Below are positions 42,301-52,932 of a stretch of 64,000 nucleotides of DNA, piece by piece. Within the stretch, counting starts at the first letter, position 1. Each line of letters starts with the position of its first letter. The position numbers and the translations under genes were made by a program. The DNA is from Bartonella sp. A05 (GTDB lineage: Bacteria; Pseudomonadota; Alphaproteobacteria; Rhizobiales; Rhizobiaceae): positions 248,001 through 312,000 of the forward strand of contig NZ_JANHOJ010000001.1 in NCBI RefSeq assembly GCF_026930145.1. The letters run 5' to 3'. Below the pieces are notes generated by a model. The model was not told the DNA's origin. It did no database searches and was given only the letters and a program-made list of their open reading frames with translations.

Positions 42301-42510
42301 GTTCTTTCAGGTAAAAATGCAAATCAGATAAGCGCCGTTTCTCTTGGTGAAGAAGCCTGGAAACGTCTTATTGCATTAATGGAATATTATCAGAACCCAC
42401 AGCAAGGCTATCTTTCACATTCAGTTCCTTCACATAAAGAGTATGAAGGTGATTATGACCACCTGGCGCGATTATTAGAATGGTCCAGTGGTTTCGATAA
42501 AGAAGGTTAA
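39391..42510 (+). CDS. addB: double-strand break repair protein AddB
   Basis: A 1039-residue AddB of the alphaproteobacterial type, partner of AddA in the helicase-nuclease that resects DNA ends for RecA. The N terminus MTLKPRIFSISSGVAFLP is typical. The degenerate helicase region includes TTIYVPTRRAARALRA and VIIGGLNEGTWP. The C-terminal nuclease domain carries the PD-(D/E)XK residues in GRADRIDILPDKMAEIIDFKTG. The frame extends upstream to a GTG at 39340 and an ATG at 39358; the chosen ATG gives the best family N terminus, though no start has a strong ribosome binding site. addA begins three bases after the stop. Confidence 0.92.
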   Translation: MTLKPRIFSISSGVAFLPHFVDALLSGTLIENFAPDGDIQAALTDTTIYVPTRRAARALRATFVERSQTQSSFLPTILPLGDLNEDSSFFSENHTSALASHPPIGESERLLLLARLIRPWRENLPAHLRALFGTEDVLIPAHTADAIWLAQDLARLMDEIETESADWSKLQEIAPDMVAEWWQITLDFLTIVTQNWPQILKERQRSNPAEWRNQALNMQADILHRTQPHRPIIAAGTTGSIPAVAHLLKVIAGLPKGAVVLPGLDLHMDDAQWNALGEIHEDKTAFDLSDHTTAAFSHPQYHLKKLLYLMQCQRIQVREIGQRSAIKEKRAALLSEALRPASTTHLWAQIIRNDYENLCADWSLIEAMNEREEALAISVALRNAIKEPQKTAALITNDRNLARRVAAELQRFGIEANDSGGIPLAQTLPSTLLRLILENVFTTGDPIAFLSLLKHPLTTLEQNRHQLREMAENFELFVLRGSTGRITLCECDQFLETWIKTRVYNNSDDDALNLQKSEEARLLCRLLVQAVEPLTSLMKQDREYTINEVAIATVEVFENFGRDDDNSLAHLYQDEAGKALATFLHELISDQSGLKFRLCEWPAMFSALIATRSVTPSPGGHPRLFIWGTLESRLQTVDTVIIGGLNEGTWPITTRNDAFLSRPMKMILTLDPPEQRIGLSAHDFQWAMGMNKVIMSRAKRVDNAPSIPSRWLQRLETVVGKQVWEQICARGATLLHWAKMLDHTDMTTFAERPCPVPPLDMRPRHFSVTEIETLRYDPYAIYAKKILRLKPLKALIHDPSIIERGILYHAIMAAFSTQIENPNTTNALEKLRTIGRTEFDKLNLPADVETIWWSDFENLAPCIITWEQSLGSRKRYAEVMSQKTPIGTTGITLSGRADRIDILPDKMAEIIDFKTGTPPSSEMVRTLLFPQLALETALFMQGAFVDFKDLTPLNLFYIHLKGREEIKPQSVLSGKNANQISAVSLGEEAWKRLIALMEYYQNPQQGYLSHSVPSHKEYEGDYDHLARLLEWSSGFDKEG

Positions 42511-42512
42511 TC

Positions 42513-45500
42513 ATGACTATTGTTTCTATTCCCGAAGCAGCCCTTGATGCACAAGCAAAAGCCACACACCCAACAAAAAGTGTGTGGGTTGCTGCAAATG
42601 CAGGATCCGGAAAAACCCATGTTTTAAGTGAACGCGTCATCCGCTTACTGTTAAATGGCACCCCTCCAGCACGCATTTTATGCCTGACCTATACCAAAGC
42701 AGCTGCTGCTGTCATGCAATCACGCATTTTTCGTACACTTTCAAACTGGAACGAACTTGATGATGCACAGCTCCAAACAGTTTTATCGCGCCTTGAAAAA
42801 AAACCAGCCACAGAACAAAAACTTACTTATGCGCGGCAACTCTTTGCCCGTGCTCTCGAAACACCAGGTGGCCTCAAAATCCAAACCATTCATGCATTTT
42901 GTGAATCTTTATTGCATCAATTTCCACTGGAAGCCAATATTGCAGGTCATTTTGAACTCTTAGATGATATAAACAGAAAAAAATTATTACAGCAAGCGCG
43001 TTGTCAACTTTTAACAAAGAGTGAAGCAAAACCGGCTTTAAAACAGCTCCTAAAAATTATCAGCGAAAAGACATTCAATGAATTACTGCAGGAAGCTGTC
43101 ACAAAACAGCATAAACTTTCTGATTTTCTATCATCTATTCTGTCTAAAGGTGGAGAAGAACAGTTACGTACATTCTTTAATTTAGCACCGGATGAAACAG
43201 ACCAACTGCTGCTGACAAAAATTAAACAGACTGCTTTGCTCTCTCCTAACATATTCGAGCATTATAAAATCTACAGTAACAAACGCGCAACAAAGACAAT
43301 CGCGCAATTTTCACAGTTAGCTGTTACTTCTTCCGATGACACCAATATCATTCATCTTGCTTCAAAAATTTATCTTACAACCAGTGATAAACCACGTAAC
43401 TTTTCACATTTATTTTCCAAAGAATCAAAAGAATCAAATGACATGTGGCTTCTTAAAGAGCTTGAAGACAAACAAAGCCAACTCTTGGTTCTTTTAGACA
43501 AATACCGATGCGCAAAACTTGTCAAACTCAATATGGCTGCTTTTCAGCTTTGTGCTCTGTATCTTCAAATCTACGCGGATTTAAAAAAAGCCAATGGTTT
43601 GCTAGACTTTGACGACCTCATTGAACGCACACTACACTTATTGCAATGTAAAGGCGCAGGTCAGTGGGTGCAGTATAAACTTGATCGTGGTATTGATCAT
43701 ATTTTACTTGATGAAGCACAAGATACCAATCCTGAACAGTGGCAGATTATTCAACTTTTAGCGCAAGAATTTTTCACAGGCAACAGTCAACGAACCAATA
43801 TAAGAACTATTTTTGCTGTTGGTGATGAAAAGCAGTCTGTCTATTCCTTTCAAAACGCTGCTCCAGAAAATTTTGCTGCAAATGGCCAAATACTTCAAAA
43901 GCAGATACAACAAGTGAACCAGACATTTGAAAAAGTACAGCTGAATTATTCTTTTCGTTCTACTGCTGATGTCTTAAAAAGTGTTGATCTTGTCTTTGAA
44001 ACACCAGAAAATTACAAAGGTCTTTCAGCAGAAAATGTGAAAACGGTGCACGAACCTATTCGTGTTCACAGCCCGGGTGAAGTCATTTTATGGGATGCCA
44101 TTTCCAAAGAAAAAAACGAACTTCCTGATGATTGGCACTTAGCCGTTGACCATTTGGATACACCTGCAACGCGTTTGGCAGAAAAAATTGCCGACACCAT
44201 TGCCAACTGGTTACAAAAAGGAGAAATGCTCCCTGCAAAAGGGCGTTTACTACGCGCCAGTGATATCATGGTTTTGGTTCGTAAGCGAGATCACTTCATA
44301 CCTGCTCTTTCCCGTGCTCTGAAACTGCGCAATGTTCCCGTAGCTGGTGCCGACCGCTTACAGCTTACCAGCCATATCAGTGTCCGCGATTTGATGGCAC
44401 TTGCGCATTTTGTCTTGCAGCCACAAGATGACCTTTCTCTTGCCTGTGTTTTAAAAAGTCCAATTTTTGCACTAAGCGAAGATGAACTTTACCAGATTGC
44501 AGCACAACGCACAGGATCCCTTTGGCAAAGTCTCTGCACCCACGCCTCATCGCATGCGGTTTTTAAAGATGCCTTTGAAAAATTAAGAAAATACCGCTCT
44601 TTAGTTGATAAAATGCCGGTTTTTGAGTTTTATAGCCATATTCTCAATACTGATAAAGGACGACAAAAAATCCTTTCCCGTTTAGGATCTGAAGCGAATG
44701 AGGTCCTTGATGCTTTTATGGATTACACACTTGCTATTCAAAAAACCGGTTTACCGGGATTACAAGCTTTTTTAGAAATACTAAATGAAAGAAAGCCTGA
44801 AATCAAACGTGAACTTGATCAACACCATGAAGAAGTGCGCATTATGACTGTTCATGCAGCCAAAGGCCTGGAAGCAGCCGTGGTTTTTCTGGTTGATTCA
44901 GGCAGCGCAATCTGGCACAATACACATCATACACCACAATTACTTAAATTTCCCTTGGGTGATAAACACGCTTTTATCTGGCGTCCAAACAAAAAATTCG
45001 ACACAAAACTCTCTGACAAAGCAATTTCACATTTAAAAGAGCGTGCAGAAGAAGAATATAAGCGCCTTCTTTATGTGGGAATGACACGTGCTGAAGACCG
45101 ATTGATTGTGTGCGGTTATAAAAATGAAAAAGAAAATCCTAATACATGGCTCCAATTAGTGAAAAAAGCCCTCACACCCCATGCTGTAACTATACAAGAC
45201 CCTGCAGACGATATTGCAGTTTGGCGTTATTCGATCACACCACCTCTCTCTATTTCAACAAATGAGGAAATACCCTGTGAATCTGGCCAAGAGCTCCCAC
45301 CTTTGCCTGCTTTTTTTCATCACAAAGTGCCTGTAGAACCAACGCTACCAAAACCTTTGAGGCCTTCTGTTTCTAGTCTTACCATTGATGCCGAAACAGA
45401 ACTTTTCTTCAATAAAAAGCAACTGAGCATCTCACCTGTTTTAGGAGAAAAAGATCCCCACAAAACTTTTCCCATTGAATACGGGAATCTGGTTCACCGA

Positions 45501-45983
45501 TTATTGCAATATCTCCCCAATTGTGCTCCTGAAAATCGTCGAGAGTATGCACGGCGCTATCTCAATGCTAAGGCTGCTCACTGGCATGAAACCCAAAGAG
45601 AAGATGCACTCCATCATGTTTTGGGAATCTTAGACAATCCACAGCTGAAACTATTGTTTTCTAACCTTTCACGAGCTGAAGTATCCTTAATGGGTATTGT
45701 CAAAATCCGTGGCAAAGAACAATCGATTTCTGGTCAAATTGACCGTTTAGTTATCACCCAAAACAGTATTATTTTTGCCGATTTTAAAACAGGAATCCCA
45801 CCAACAAACGAAACCGATATTGCTCCACAATATTTGTTACAAATGGCTCTTTATCAAAAATTGCTACAAACTATTCACCCTGACAAAGATATCCAAGCTC
45901 TTTTGATTTATAGCAAAGACGCAAAGATCTTTACACTTGCGCCTGAAAAACTCGATGCACTTCTTAATAAAATTGCTTCATAA
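42513..45983 (+). CDS. addA: double-strand break repair helicase AddA
   Basis: An 1156-residue UvrD-type helicase with a C-terminal nuclease domain. Helicase motifs are present in order: ANAGSGKTHVLSERVIRLL (motif I), LCLTYTKAAAAVM (Ia), LLDEAQDTNPEQWQII (II), FAVGDEKQSVYSFQNA (III), FRSTADVLK (IV), MTVHAAKGLEAAVVFLV (V) and RLLYVGMTRAEDRL (VI). The C-terminal PD-(D/E)XK nuclease residues are in GQIDRLVITQNSIIFADFKTG. It forms an operon with addB. AddAB replaces RecBCD in this lineage. A small hairpin, ACTCTTT/AAAGAGT at 45992-46008, follows the stop but has no T tract. Confidence 0.96.
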   Translation: MTIVSIPEAALDAQAKATHPTKSVWVAANAGSGKTHVLSERVIRLLLNGTPPARILCLTYTKAAAAVMQSRIFRTLSNWNELDDAQLQTVLSRLEKKPATEQKLTYARQLFARALETPGGLKIQTIHAFCESLLHQFPLEANIAGHFELLDDINRKKLLQQARCQLLTKSEAKPALKQLLKIISEKTFNELLQEAVTKQHKLSDFLSSILSKGGEEQLRTFFNLAPDETDQLLLTKIKQTALLSPNIFEHYKIYSNKRATKTIAQFSQLAVTSSDDTNIIHLASKIYLTTSDKPRNFSHLFSKESKESNDMWLLKELEDKQSQLLVLLDKYRCAKLVKLNMAAFQLCALYLQIYADLKKANGLLDFDDLIERTLHLLQCKGAGQWVQYKLDRGIDHILLDEAQDTNPEQWQIIQLLAQEFFTGNSQRTNIRTIFAVGDEKQSVYSFQNAAPENFAANGQILQKQIQQVNQTFEKVQLNYSFRSTADVLKSVDLVFETPENYKGLSAENVKTVHEPIRVHSPGEVILWDAISKEKNELPDDWHLAVDHLDTPATRLAEKIADTIANWLQKGEMLPAKGRLLRASDIMVLVRKRDHFIPALSRALKLRNVPVAGADRLQLTSHISVRDLMALAHFVLQPQDDLSLACVLKSPIFALSEDELYQIAAQRTGSLWQSLCTHASSHAVFKDAFEKLRKYRSLVDKMPVFEFYSHILNTDKGRQKILSRLGSEANEVLDAFMDYTLAIQKTGLPGLQAFLEILNERKPEIKRELDQHHEEVRIMTVHAAKGLEAAVVFLVDSGSAIWHNTHHTPQLLKFPLGDKHAFIWRPNKKFDTKLSDKAISHLKERAEEEYKRLLYVGMTRAEDRLIVCGYKNEKENPNTWLQLVKKALTPHAVTIQDPADDIAVWRYSITPPLSISTNEEIPCESGQELPPLPAFFHHKVPVEPTLPKPLRPSVSSLTIDAETELFFNKKQLSISPVLGEKDPHKTFPIEYGNLVHRLLQYLPNCAPENRREYARRYLNAKAAHWHETQREDALHHVLGILDNPQLKLLFSNLSRAEVSLMGIVKIRGKEQSISGQIDRLVITQNSIIFADFKTGIPPTNETDIAPQYLLQMALYQKLLQTIHPDKDIQALLIYSKDAKIFTLAPEKLDALLNKIAS

Positions 45984-46034
45984 AGGAGAAAACTCTTTCC
46001 CAAAGAGTCCACGACCACTTATTTTTGCAACTAT

Positions 46035-46062
46035 TTGACATCAATCACAATTAGACTAATGT
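46035..46062 (+). promoter_or_regulatory. candidate trxA promoter
   Basis: A perfect TTGACA (46035-46040), a 16-base spacer and TAATGT (46057-46062), about 45 bases before the trxA start. This suggests that trxA can be transcribed independently of addBA. Confidence 0.42.
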
Positions 46063-46107
46063 AAAGAGATATACCAGTATATTAAAGTGGATATAAAGGA
46101 TAAATTA

Positions 46108-46431
46108 ATGACATGTATAAAAATTGATAAGAGCAATTTCGAAAATGAAGTTCTAGCCTCTTCTATCCCTGTCGTTGTTGATTTTTGGGCAGAATGGTGC
46201 GGACCATGCAAAATGATTGCACCGATACTTGATGAAATTTCAGTAGAAATGAAAAACCAAGTTAAAATTGCTAAAATTAACATTGATGAAAATCCTGAAC
46301 TGGCCACTCAATATGGAGTTCGTTCGATTCCCACTTTATTAATGTTCAAAAATGGAAATGTTGCATCCAATATGGTTGGTGCAACCACTAAGGGGCGTCT
46401 TTCTGAATGGATTAAAGATGGTCTTATTTAA
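46108..46431 (+). CDS. trxA: thioredoxin
   Basis: A 107-residue thioredoxin with the redox site [10 protein letters not shown] (the two Cys of CGPC), the cis-proline segment [12 protein letters not shown] and the buried Asp in VVVDFWA. Length is normal. The frame opens at a GTG at 46087, but the ATG at 46108 has an AAGGA site six bases upstream and gives the standard N terminus. It follows addA, a conserved neighbour in this lineage, with its own likely promoter and a strong terminator behind it. Confidence 0.96.
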   Translation: MTCIKIDKSNFENEVLASSIPVVVDFWAEWCGPCKMIAPILDEISVEMKNQVKIAKINIDENPELATQYGVRSIPTLLMFKNGNVASNMVGATTKGRLSEWIKDGLI

Positions 46432-46463
46432 ATCTGCTGTTTTCATAACAAATTCCTATAACA

Positions 46464-46493
46464 AAAAAGGAGCTCTTTTAAGCTCCTTTTTTT
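46464..46493. terminator. bidirectional rho-independent terminator between trxA and prfC
   Basis: GGAGCT (46469-46474) and AGCTCC (46481-46486) form a six-base stem with a six-base loop, extended by A run and T run on the outside (AAAAAA before, TTTTTTT after). It lies between the convergent trxA and prfC genes and can serve both. Confidence 0.85.
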
Positions 46494-46532
46494 GATCTTT
46501 TTAGATGTATTTTGCCCATAACAAATATCTAT

Positions 46533-48113
46533 TTAGTCAGAACGTATCTGGTAATCCTTAAAGGTTGCAAATTTTATTTTCGGAACCCGTTCTGCTTCAT
46601 AATTTAAGAAAAAATGATTCTCTGCTAGAAAGACCGGATCACCATCTAAATCATAAGCGATAGCAGAGCGATGATTCGTGAGAAAATTTTGGAGCTCCTC
46701 TTTACTCTCTGAAGAAATCCATCGACATACGTTAAAGCGTGCTGGTTCAAAGTTCACCGGCAAAGAATATTCCACTTTAAGTCTCTCTTTTAAAACATCA
46801 ATTTGCAAAGCACCAATCACACCAATAAGAGCAGGTGAGCCATCATCGGGGATAAATAATTGTACGACTCCCTCCTCGGCCATTTGCTGCAAAGCTTCTT
46901 TAAGCTTTTTTGCCTTCATGGGGTCACCCAAACAAACACGACGCAAAATTTCCGGCGCAAAATTTGGCACACCTTTAAAGAGAATATCTTCTCCTTCCGT
47001 CAAGGTATCTCCAATACGCAAAGTTCCATGATTGGGAATACCCACTATATCACCGGCATAAGCTTGATCGGCAATTTGGCGTGAACGAGCAAAGAAAAAT
47101 TGTGGCGCCGAAAGTGTCATTGATTTTCCAGTTCGAACCAATTTTGTTTTCATTCCACGTTCAAGCGTTCCTGAACACACCCGCAAAAATGCAATACGGT
47201 CACGATGGTTTGGATCCATATTGGCTTGAATTTTAAACACAAACCCTGTCATTTTTTGTTCAGTAGCTATCACATTGCGTTGATCTGCCACCTGATCGCG
47301 AGGTCTTGGCCCAAAATCAACCAAGGCATTAATCAAATCACGAACACCAAAATTGCGTAAAGCTGAACCAAAATAAACCGGCGTCATATGTCCTTCACGA
47401 AAAGCCTGAAGATCAAAATTCTTGCAAACATTGCGGGCAAGTTCCACTCCTTCAATAAAAGACGTACGCTGATTTTCGGGAAGAAAATTTGCTACCTCAT
47501 CAGGACCAGAAACCGTCCGTGCGGTTATCTCATCGTCTTTTTGACGAAAACGATTATGATGAAGATCAAAGGTGCCAACAAAATCTTTACCCGCACCGAT
47601 AGGCCACGTAATTGGTGCAGTATCAAGGGCAAGTTTTTCTTCAATTTCATCTAAAATTTCCAATGGATCACACGCCTCACGATCCATTTTGTTAACAAAA
47701 GTGAGAATAGGAATATCCCGCATTCGGCACACTTCAAATAATTTCAGTGTTCTAGGCTCAATCCCACGCGCACCATCCAGCACCATAATAGCACTGTCAA
47801 CAGCCGTAAGAGTGCGATATGTATCATCTGCAAAATCTTCATGACCTGGAGTATCTAACAAATTAAAGATATGATTTTCATACTCAAATGTCATTACCGA
47901 TGTCACAACCGAAATACCGCGATCACGTTCAATATTCATCCAATCAGAACGGGTTTGAATACGATCTTTTTTTGCCTTCACCTCACCAGCAAGCTGAATA
48001 GCACCACCAAACAATAAAAGCTTTTCTGTCAGCGTTGTCTTTCCTGCATCAGGGTGAGCAATGATTGCAAATGTACGTCGCCGCTTTACTTCCTGCGTTC
48101 TATCTTCCATCAT
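46533..48113 (-). CDS. prfC: peptide chain release factor 3
   Basis: A 526-residue GTPase that recycles RF1 and RF2 from the ribosome. G motifs are [19 protein letters not shown] (G1), the [12 protein letters not shown] switch I region, [14 protein letters not shown] (G3) and [10 protein letters not shown] (G4). The RF3-specific C-terminal region includes FNVCRWIS. The ATG at 48113 follows GGGGGAGA and is preferred; the frame is open to 48146. Its first 14 bases overlap the end of lysS on the same strand, so the two are translationally coupled. Confidence 0.95.
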   Translation of the reverse strand: MMEDRTQEVKRRRTFAIIAHPDAGKTTLTEKLLLFGGAIQLAGEVKAKKDRIQTRSDWMNIERDRGISVVTSVMTFEYENHIFNLLDTPGHEDFADDTYRTLTAVDSAIMVLDGARGIEPRTLKLFEVCRMRDIPILTFVNKMDREACDPLEILDEIEEKLALDTAPITWPIGAGKDFVGTFDLHHNRFRQKDDEITARTVSGPDEVANFLPENQRTSFIEGVELARNVCKNFDLQAFREGHMTPVYFGSALRNFGVRDLINALVDFGPRPRDQVADQRNVIATEQKMTGFVFKIQANMDPNHRDRIAFLRVCSGTLERGMKTKLVRTGKSMTLSAPQFFFARSRQIADQAYAGDIVGIPNHGTLRIGDTLTEGEDILFKGVPNFAPEILRRVCLGDPMKAKKLKEALQQMAEEGVVQLFIPDDGSPALIGVIGALQIDVLKERLKVEYSLPVNFEPARFNVCRWISSESKEELQNFLTNHRSAIAYDLDGDPVFLAENHFFLNYEAERVPKIKFATFKDYQIRSD

Positions 48114-49773
48114 TCTCCCCCACAGGTCGAGCAAGTACTTCAGCAATCAGTGCACGCATTTCATTAATTCCATACAGTGCTATAAAAGACCCTAATCGAG
48201 GTCCTCGTTCTTGTCCTAAAAGCACTTCATAAAGCATTTGAAAAAAAGCATTTGAAACACCCGGTCCCCCCTCAGGGCTTTTTTTACTGTGATCTTGATA
48301 GCGTTCCATTAAACGTGCAACATCAAGAAGCGCGTTTTGTATCGTATTTCCGTCAGCAGTTTCCGGTAGACTGGCTAATTGTGCATCTATTTTTACCAAT
48401 GTTGAGCGCTCACTGTCATCAGGATTTCGAAATCTTTTGTTTGGTTGAACAAAAACATCAAAATATTTAATGGCAAATTCCACTAACCGATCTAACATTG
48501 GGTGAGTTTGCACAGTGACTCCTTTAGCATAACGAGAAATAAATCCCCAAAGAACCTCTTTATTCTCAGCATTGGAAGCACTTACCAAATTCAGTAACAT
48601 AGCAAAGGATACAGGCAAATCAATCTGTGGAGGACAACCATTATGAATATGCCATACAGGATTATTAAGCTGCTCTTTCAACTGCTGACGACCATAAGCT
48701 GAAAGGTGAGCATAATACTCATCAACGGCTTTTGGAATGACGTCAAAATAAAGCCGTTTCGCCGTTTTAGGCTTTAAAAACATATAGAGTGCTAAGCTCT
48801 CTGTCGGTGCATAGGTTAACCACTCATCAATGCTCAAACCATTTCCTTTGGATTTAGAAATTTTCTGACCCTTATCATCCAAAAAGAGTTCATAATTAAA
48901 CCCTTCGGGTGGATTACCATCAAGTGTTTTACAGATTTTAGAAGAGAGGGTTACTGAATCGATCAGATCTTTTCCTGCCATTTCATAATCAACACCGAGT
49001 GCTTTCCAGCGCATTGCCCAATCTACCTTCCACTGGCACTTAACTTTTCCACCCGTAATCTCTGTTTCAATGGTTTCGCCCGTTTCAGGCTCAATATAGG
49101 TAACAGTACCTTTTTTAACATTACGAGCAATCATGGGTACCTGTAATACTTTTCCAGAAATAGGAGAAATAGGCAAAAAGAGTGAATAAGTTGCCCGCCG
49201 TTCTTCACCTAATGTTGGTAGAATAATGTCCATAACCTTGTCATAACAGGCAAGTATTTCTAAAAGCGTTTCATCAAAACAGCCAGAATTATAATAATCA
49301 GCAGCACTAGCAAATTCATAATCGAAACCAAAACGATCAAGAAAAGCACACAAACGTGCATTATTAGCAGCTCCAAAGGAAGAGTAACCATCCCCAAAAG
49401 GATCTGGCACACGATTGAGCGGTTGCCCAAGATAACACTCCATTTTTTCACGGTCAGGGACATTATCAGGAACTTTGCGTAAACCATCCATATCATCAGA
49501 AAAACAAAGAAGTTTCGTTTTTACTTTGTTCTCAGTTAAAATATGAAATGCATGGCGAACCATGGTTGTGCGTGCTACTTCCCCGAAGGTACCAATATGC
49601 GGTAAACCAGAAGGCCCATAACCGGTTTCAAATAAAACACTCTCTGGATAACCCGTTTTCTCATAACGTTTTATAATCTTGCGCGCCTCTTCAAATGGCC
49701 AAGCTTTCGATTGAACAGCTGCATCTATTAATTCGGGCGTAAGGCCGAGAGTGTCACACTGATTACGCATCAT
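48100..49773 (-). CDS. lysS: class I lysyl-tRNA synthetase
   Basis: A 557-residue class I (archaeal-type, LysK-like) lysyl-tRNA synthetase, which charges tRNA-Lys. This form replaces the class II enzyme in many alphaproteobacteria. The HIGH-equivalent is [20 protein letters not shown] (His59) and the KMSKS-equivalent is [12 protein letters not shown] tRNA-binding C-terminal half follows. The first two codons are ATG ATG, so the start may be 49773 or 49770. It is the first gene of a two-gene unit with prfC. Confidence 0.95.
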   Translation of the reverse strand: MMRNQCDTLGLTPELIDAAVQSKAWPFEEARKIIKRYEKTGYPESVLFETGYGPSGLPHIGTFGEVARTTMVRHAFHILTENKVKTKLLCFSDDMDGLRKVPDNVPDREKMECYLGQPLNRVPDPFGDGYSSFGAANNARLCAFLDRFGFDYEFASAADYYNSGCFDETLLEILACYDKVMDIILPTLGEERRATYSLFLPISPISGKVLQVPMIARNVKKGTVTYIEPETGETIETEITGGKVKCQWKVDWAMRWKALGVDYEMAGKDLIDSVTLSSKICKTLDGNPPEGFNYELFLDDKGQKISKSKGNGLSIDEWLTYAPTESLALYMFLKPKTAKRLYFDVIPKAVDEYYAHLSAYGRQQLKEQLNNPVWHIHNGCPPQIDLPVSFAMLLNLVSASNAENKEVLWGFISRYAKGVTVQTHPMLDRLVEFAIKYFDVFVQPNKRFRNPDDSERSTLVKIDAQLASLPETADGNTIQNALLDVARLMERYQDHSKKSPEGGPGVSNAFFQMLYEVLLGQERGPRLGSFIALYGINEMRALIAEVLARPVGENDGR

Positions 49774-49952
49774 TATTTTATCCTAACATTAAACTCTTTA
49801 ACGATATGCTGTATGATTCTTAAACTTATTCGTCAATAATAGCAGGCGAAAAGCTAAAAAAAATTCTTATCCCAAGCTTGTCATTATCAATACCTGACCT
49901 ATTATTTTTGTTACAATCTTTCTTACTCGTATATAAACAAAGTACAAATATT

Positions 49953-50075
49953 ATGAATCGTAATTTACTTTTTTTAATTATTGGTGTTTTAGTTGCCATT
50001 ATCCTAGGCTTTTCTTATTATACTTATCAGCAAGAAAATAAATCTTCTGGAATTGAATTAAAGATAAATAAATAG
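49953..50075 (+). CDS. small single-pass membrane protein
   Basis: A 40-residue open frame, MNRNLLFLIIGVLVAIILGF then SYYTYQQENKSSGIELKINK. It has one hydrophobic segment (residues 5-24), then a short polar tail. Similar small proteins with this MNRN-LIIG-LV-Y pattern occur in related Hyphomicrobiales, by my recollection. The function is unknown. Upstream bases are AT-rich and show no good ribosome binding site, so translation is likely but unproven. The longer open frame from 49878 adds an unrelated-looking N terminus and is less likely. Confidence 0.62.
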   Translation: MNRNLLFLIIGVLVAIILGFSYYTYQQENKSSGIELKINK

Positions 50076-51016
50076 CGTATCTATCTGTACAAACACATTA
50101 AAACAACATCAAATTAAGCGTTTTACATAAGGGTTATTTTCAGCATTTTCTTGCAATAGATCAGTGTACGCTTTTGCAATGTTTTTACGTTCCAGTTAAA
50201 CTATAATAAATCAGTTTTGCAAACGCAGCATTAATTCATCTTTCAAATAAGATACACTACAAGCTATCAAAATTAGTTTCTTACCCAACCACTATCTCAT
50301 CAATAGTGCTAAATTTTACACCCATAAAGTGATTTTCCCGTTAAACCTAACCGGCTAATACCCATGCACATATCATTTAATCGAAAAAGCAACGCAGACA
50401 AAAATGCTTTTTTCTCCATTAAGGGAAACAGCATCGTTTTTGTTTAAAGAAAATAGTGCTTCTTAAACGCTGTATAACCAAACCAAGCGTTAACAAAAAC
50501 ATTCTCCGACCTTCCTGAATTGGTTGCAGCTATTGCTACAAGTCGAAGACAATCTTTGCAATACAAAATACAGATACCATCTATCCAATTGCACGATCAC
50601 CGAAAATCTTTCATAAGATTGCGCATATGCACATATTCAAGAACGTCAACAGTGGCAACACAAAACCCCGCACAAATGCTTTGTAAAAATTGTTCATATC
50701 GATTTTAATAACCCAGCATTTCTGTTTTACGATGACAGATTCAATGCTTCTCCTCGACTGAAGATTATAATATTAGCATCCGATTTTATTCTACAATCAT
50801 ATTAAGAATAATTGGTGTTTTAGCCTCTCTTAAACAAATTTCTTAACATATTTCCATTTTATTATTCTAAGCGTATATTTTTCTTTTACTTTCAAGTAGA
50901 AACCATGTAAACAGCGCGAAAAAATTCCTCATATTAAAAATTATAAAGCAAAATACAAAATATATGTAAGAGGTATAAATGATGGTAACCTCTTTTCAAA
51001 TGTGAAAGATACTTAT
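50076..51016. other. gene-free gap before the LysE-family gene
   Basis: About 940 bases with frequent stops in all frames and no recognisable gene or RNA. A short open stretch at 50478-50570 on the plus strand (TKTFSDLPELVAAIATS) looks protein-like but could not be assigned. Confidence 0.45.
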
Positions 51017-51658
51017 ATGTCGTTTTTACCTGAATGGCCTATCATGGTACAATTTGCCTCAACAGCATTAATTGTGGCGCTTATTCCGGGACCTGATATC
51101 ATGCTGTCAGTGGAGCGGACTATTGCACAAAACAAAACAGCTGGCATTGTATGCGCTTTAGGGAGTGCGACGGGTTTCGCCATCCAAGTTATTGCAGTAA
51201 CTATTGGCTTATCAGCGCTCATTATGGCCTCACCAAACGCTTTTTTTCTCCTTAAGATTACTGGTGCAGTTTATCTTTTATGGCTTGCCTTTCAAACATT
51301 GCGTAAACACTCAGCATTTTCTTTAGAACAGGCATTTCAAAATCACAAAAGTCTTACACGCAACTACTTTACTGGCATTGGAATCAATATCACAAATCCT
51401 AAAAGTATCCTCTTTAATATGACTTTCTTACCGCAATTTATCAATGCTAATGATCCTATGGCTACACAAAAATTGCTTGTTTTAGGGTTCTCTTATATCC
51501 CTATCTCTCTACCTATTACAATTTTCATGGTTTTTATGGCTCACAAATTGTCCATACGCCTTAAGCAAAACCCTTTATACATGCGTATCCTTAATTGGGT
51601 TATCGCAGGCGTTTTTACCAGCTTTGCCTTACGCTTACTTATCACAAGAACTTCTTAA
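51017..51658 (+). CDS. LysE/RhtB-family amino-acid exporter
   Basis: A 213-residue inner-membrane protein with about six hydrophobic segments. The LysE family signature PGPDIMLSVERTI lies near residue 22, followed by GIVCALGSATGFAIQV, and the middle has NPKSILFNMTFLPQFI. These exporters release amino acids such as lysine, homoserine or threonine; the substrate cannot be told here. The ATG at 51017 is preferred over the upstream start at 51002. It converges with rlmN, 11 bases away. Confidence 0.88.
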   Translation: MSFLPEWPIMVQFASTALIVALIPGPDIMLSVERTIAQNKTAGIVCALGSATGFAIQVIAVTIGLSALIMASPNAFFLLKITGAVYLLWLAFQTLRKHSAFSLEQAFQNHKSLTRNYFTGIGINITNPKSILFNMTFLPQFINANDPMATQKLLVLGFSYIPISLPITIFMVFMAHKLSIRLKQNPLYMRILNWVIAGVFTSFALRLLITRTS

Positions 51659-51669
51659 ATTGAATTCAT

Positions 51670-52893
51670 TCAGCCAATAATATTTTCTAATCGCAAACGT
51701 TCAGACTTGTGTAAACGCTTTGAAGCAGATTTGAGCTGTCCACATGCAGCCAAAATGTCGCGTCCACGTGGCATTCGAATGGGGGAAGCATAACCGGCTT
51801 GATTAACGACATCAGCAAAACGTTCAATCTGCTCCCAATCAGAACATTGATAACGGCTCCCCGGCCATGGATTAAAAGGAATCAAATTAATCTTGGCAGG
51901 AATACCTTTAAGCAACTGAACCAACTGCCTAGCATCATCCAAACTGTCATTCACATCTTTTAGCATAACATATTCAAAGGTAATACGTTTAGCATTAGAA
52001 AGACCAGGATATCTACGACAAGCATCCATTAACATAGCAAGTGGATATTTTTTATTGATAGGCACCAAAATGTTTCGCAATGCATCATGCACAGCATGGA
52101 GTGAAATCGCCAACATGACTCCAATTTCTTCTCCAGTTTTTATAATTTCAGGAACTACTCCACTAGTGGAAAGGGTAATGCGTCGTTTCGACAAAGAAAG
52201 TCCATTCCCATCGGAAGCAATTAATAAAGCTTTTTTGACTGCTTCAAAATTATAGAGTGGTTCACCCATACCCATCATAACAATATTGGTAATTTTGCGC
52301 CCTGTCACGGAGACACTTGCATCATTAGATGCATCTCCAACAGGAAAATCACCCAAACGATCACGCGCCAACAATAATTGCGCCAAAATTTCTTCAGCCG
52401 TCAAATTACGAACAAGCGTTTGCGTTCCCGTATGGCAAAAAGAACAGGTTAATGTACATCCTACTTGAGATGAAATGCATAAAGTACCCCGCCCCTCTTC
52501 AGGGATGTATACTGTTTCAACTTCCACAGGCTTTCCAGCCCCACGTGCAGGAAAACGCAAAAGCCATTTACGCGTACCATCTTCTGATATCTGTTCTTCA
52601 ACGATTTCCGGACGCGCAATAGAAAAATGCTCTTTGAGCATTTCTCGCATTGGTTTAGCAATATTCAACATTTCATCAAAATGCGAAACGCCACGCACAT
52701 AAAGCCAATGCCAAAGCTGGCGTACACGCATACGCGTTTGACGCTCTGGCACACCGACTGCTCTTAAAGCATGAATCATTTCATCATGTAACAAACCAAT
52801 CAAAGACAGCTTAGGGCTATCCTGTACTATAGCACCACATTTTTTGAGTGCTTGGCATACACCCATTGATTTAACATCATATGAAACGGCCAT
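51670..52893 (-). CDS. rlmN: dual-specificity RNA methyltransferase RlmN
   Basis: A 407-residue radical SAM enzyme that methylates C2 of A2503 in 23S rRNA and A37 of some tRNAs. The cluster motif CxxxCxxC is at C146, C150 and C153 ([14 protein letters not shown]). Family landmarks are [46 protein letters not shown], the [11 protein letters not shown] stretch and the C-terminal [16 protein letters not shown] with its methyl-carrier cysteine. Length is normal for alphaproteobacteria. It follows the IalB-family gene by 39 bases on the same strand. Confidence 0.95.
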   Translation of the reverse strand: MAVSYDVKSMGVCQALKKCGAIVQDSPKLSLIGLLHDEMIHALRAVGVPERQTRMRVRQLWHWLYVRGVSHFDEMLNIAKPMREMLKEHFSIARPEIVEEQISEDGTRKWLLRFPARGAGKPVEVETVYIPEEGRGTLCISSQVGCTLTCSFCHTGTQTLVRNLTAEEILAQLLLARDRLGDFPVGDASNDASVSVTGRKITNIVMMGMGEPLYNFEAVKKALLIASDGNGLSLSKRRITLSTSGVVPEIIKTGEEIGVMLAISLHAVHDALRNILVPINKKYPLAMLMDACRRYPGLSNAKRITFEYVMLKDVNDSLDDARQLVQLLKGIPAKINLIPFNPWPGSRYQCSDWEQIERFADVVNQAGYASPIRMPRGRDILAACGQLKSASKRLHKSERLRLENIIG

Positions 52894-52932
52894 TGTTTTC
52901 CAGTTCGATAGCTACGTAAAATTATCATTACC

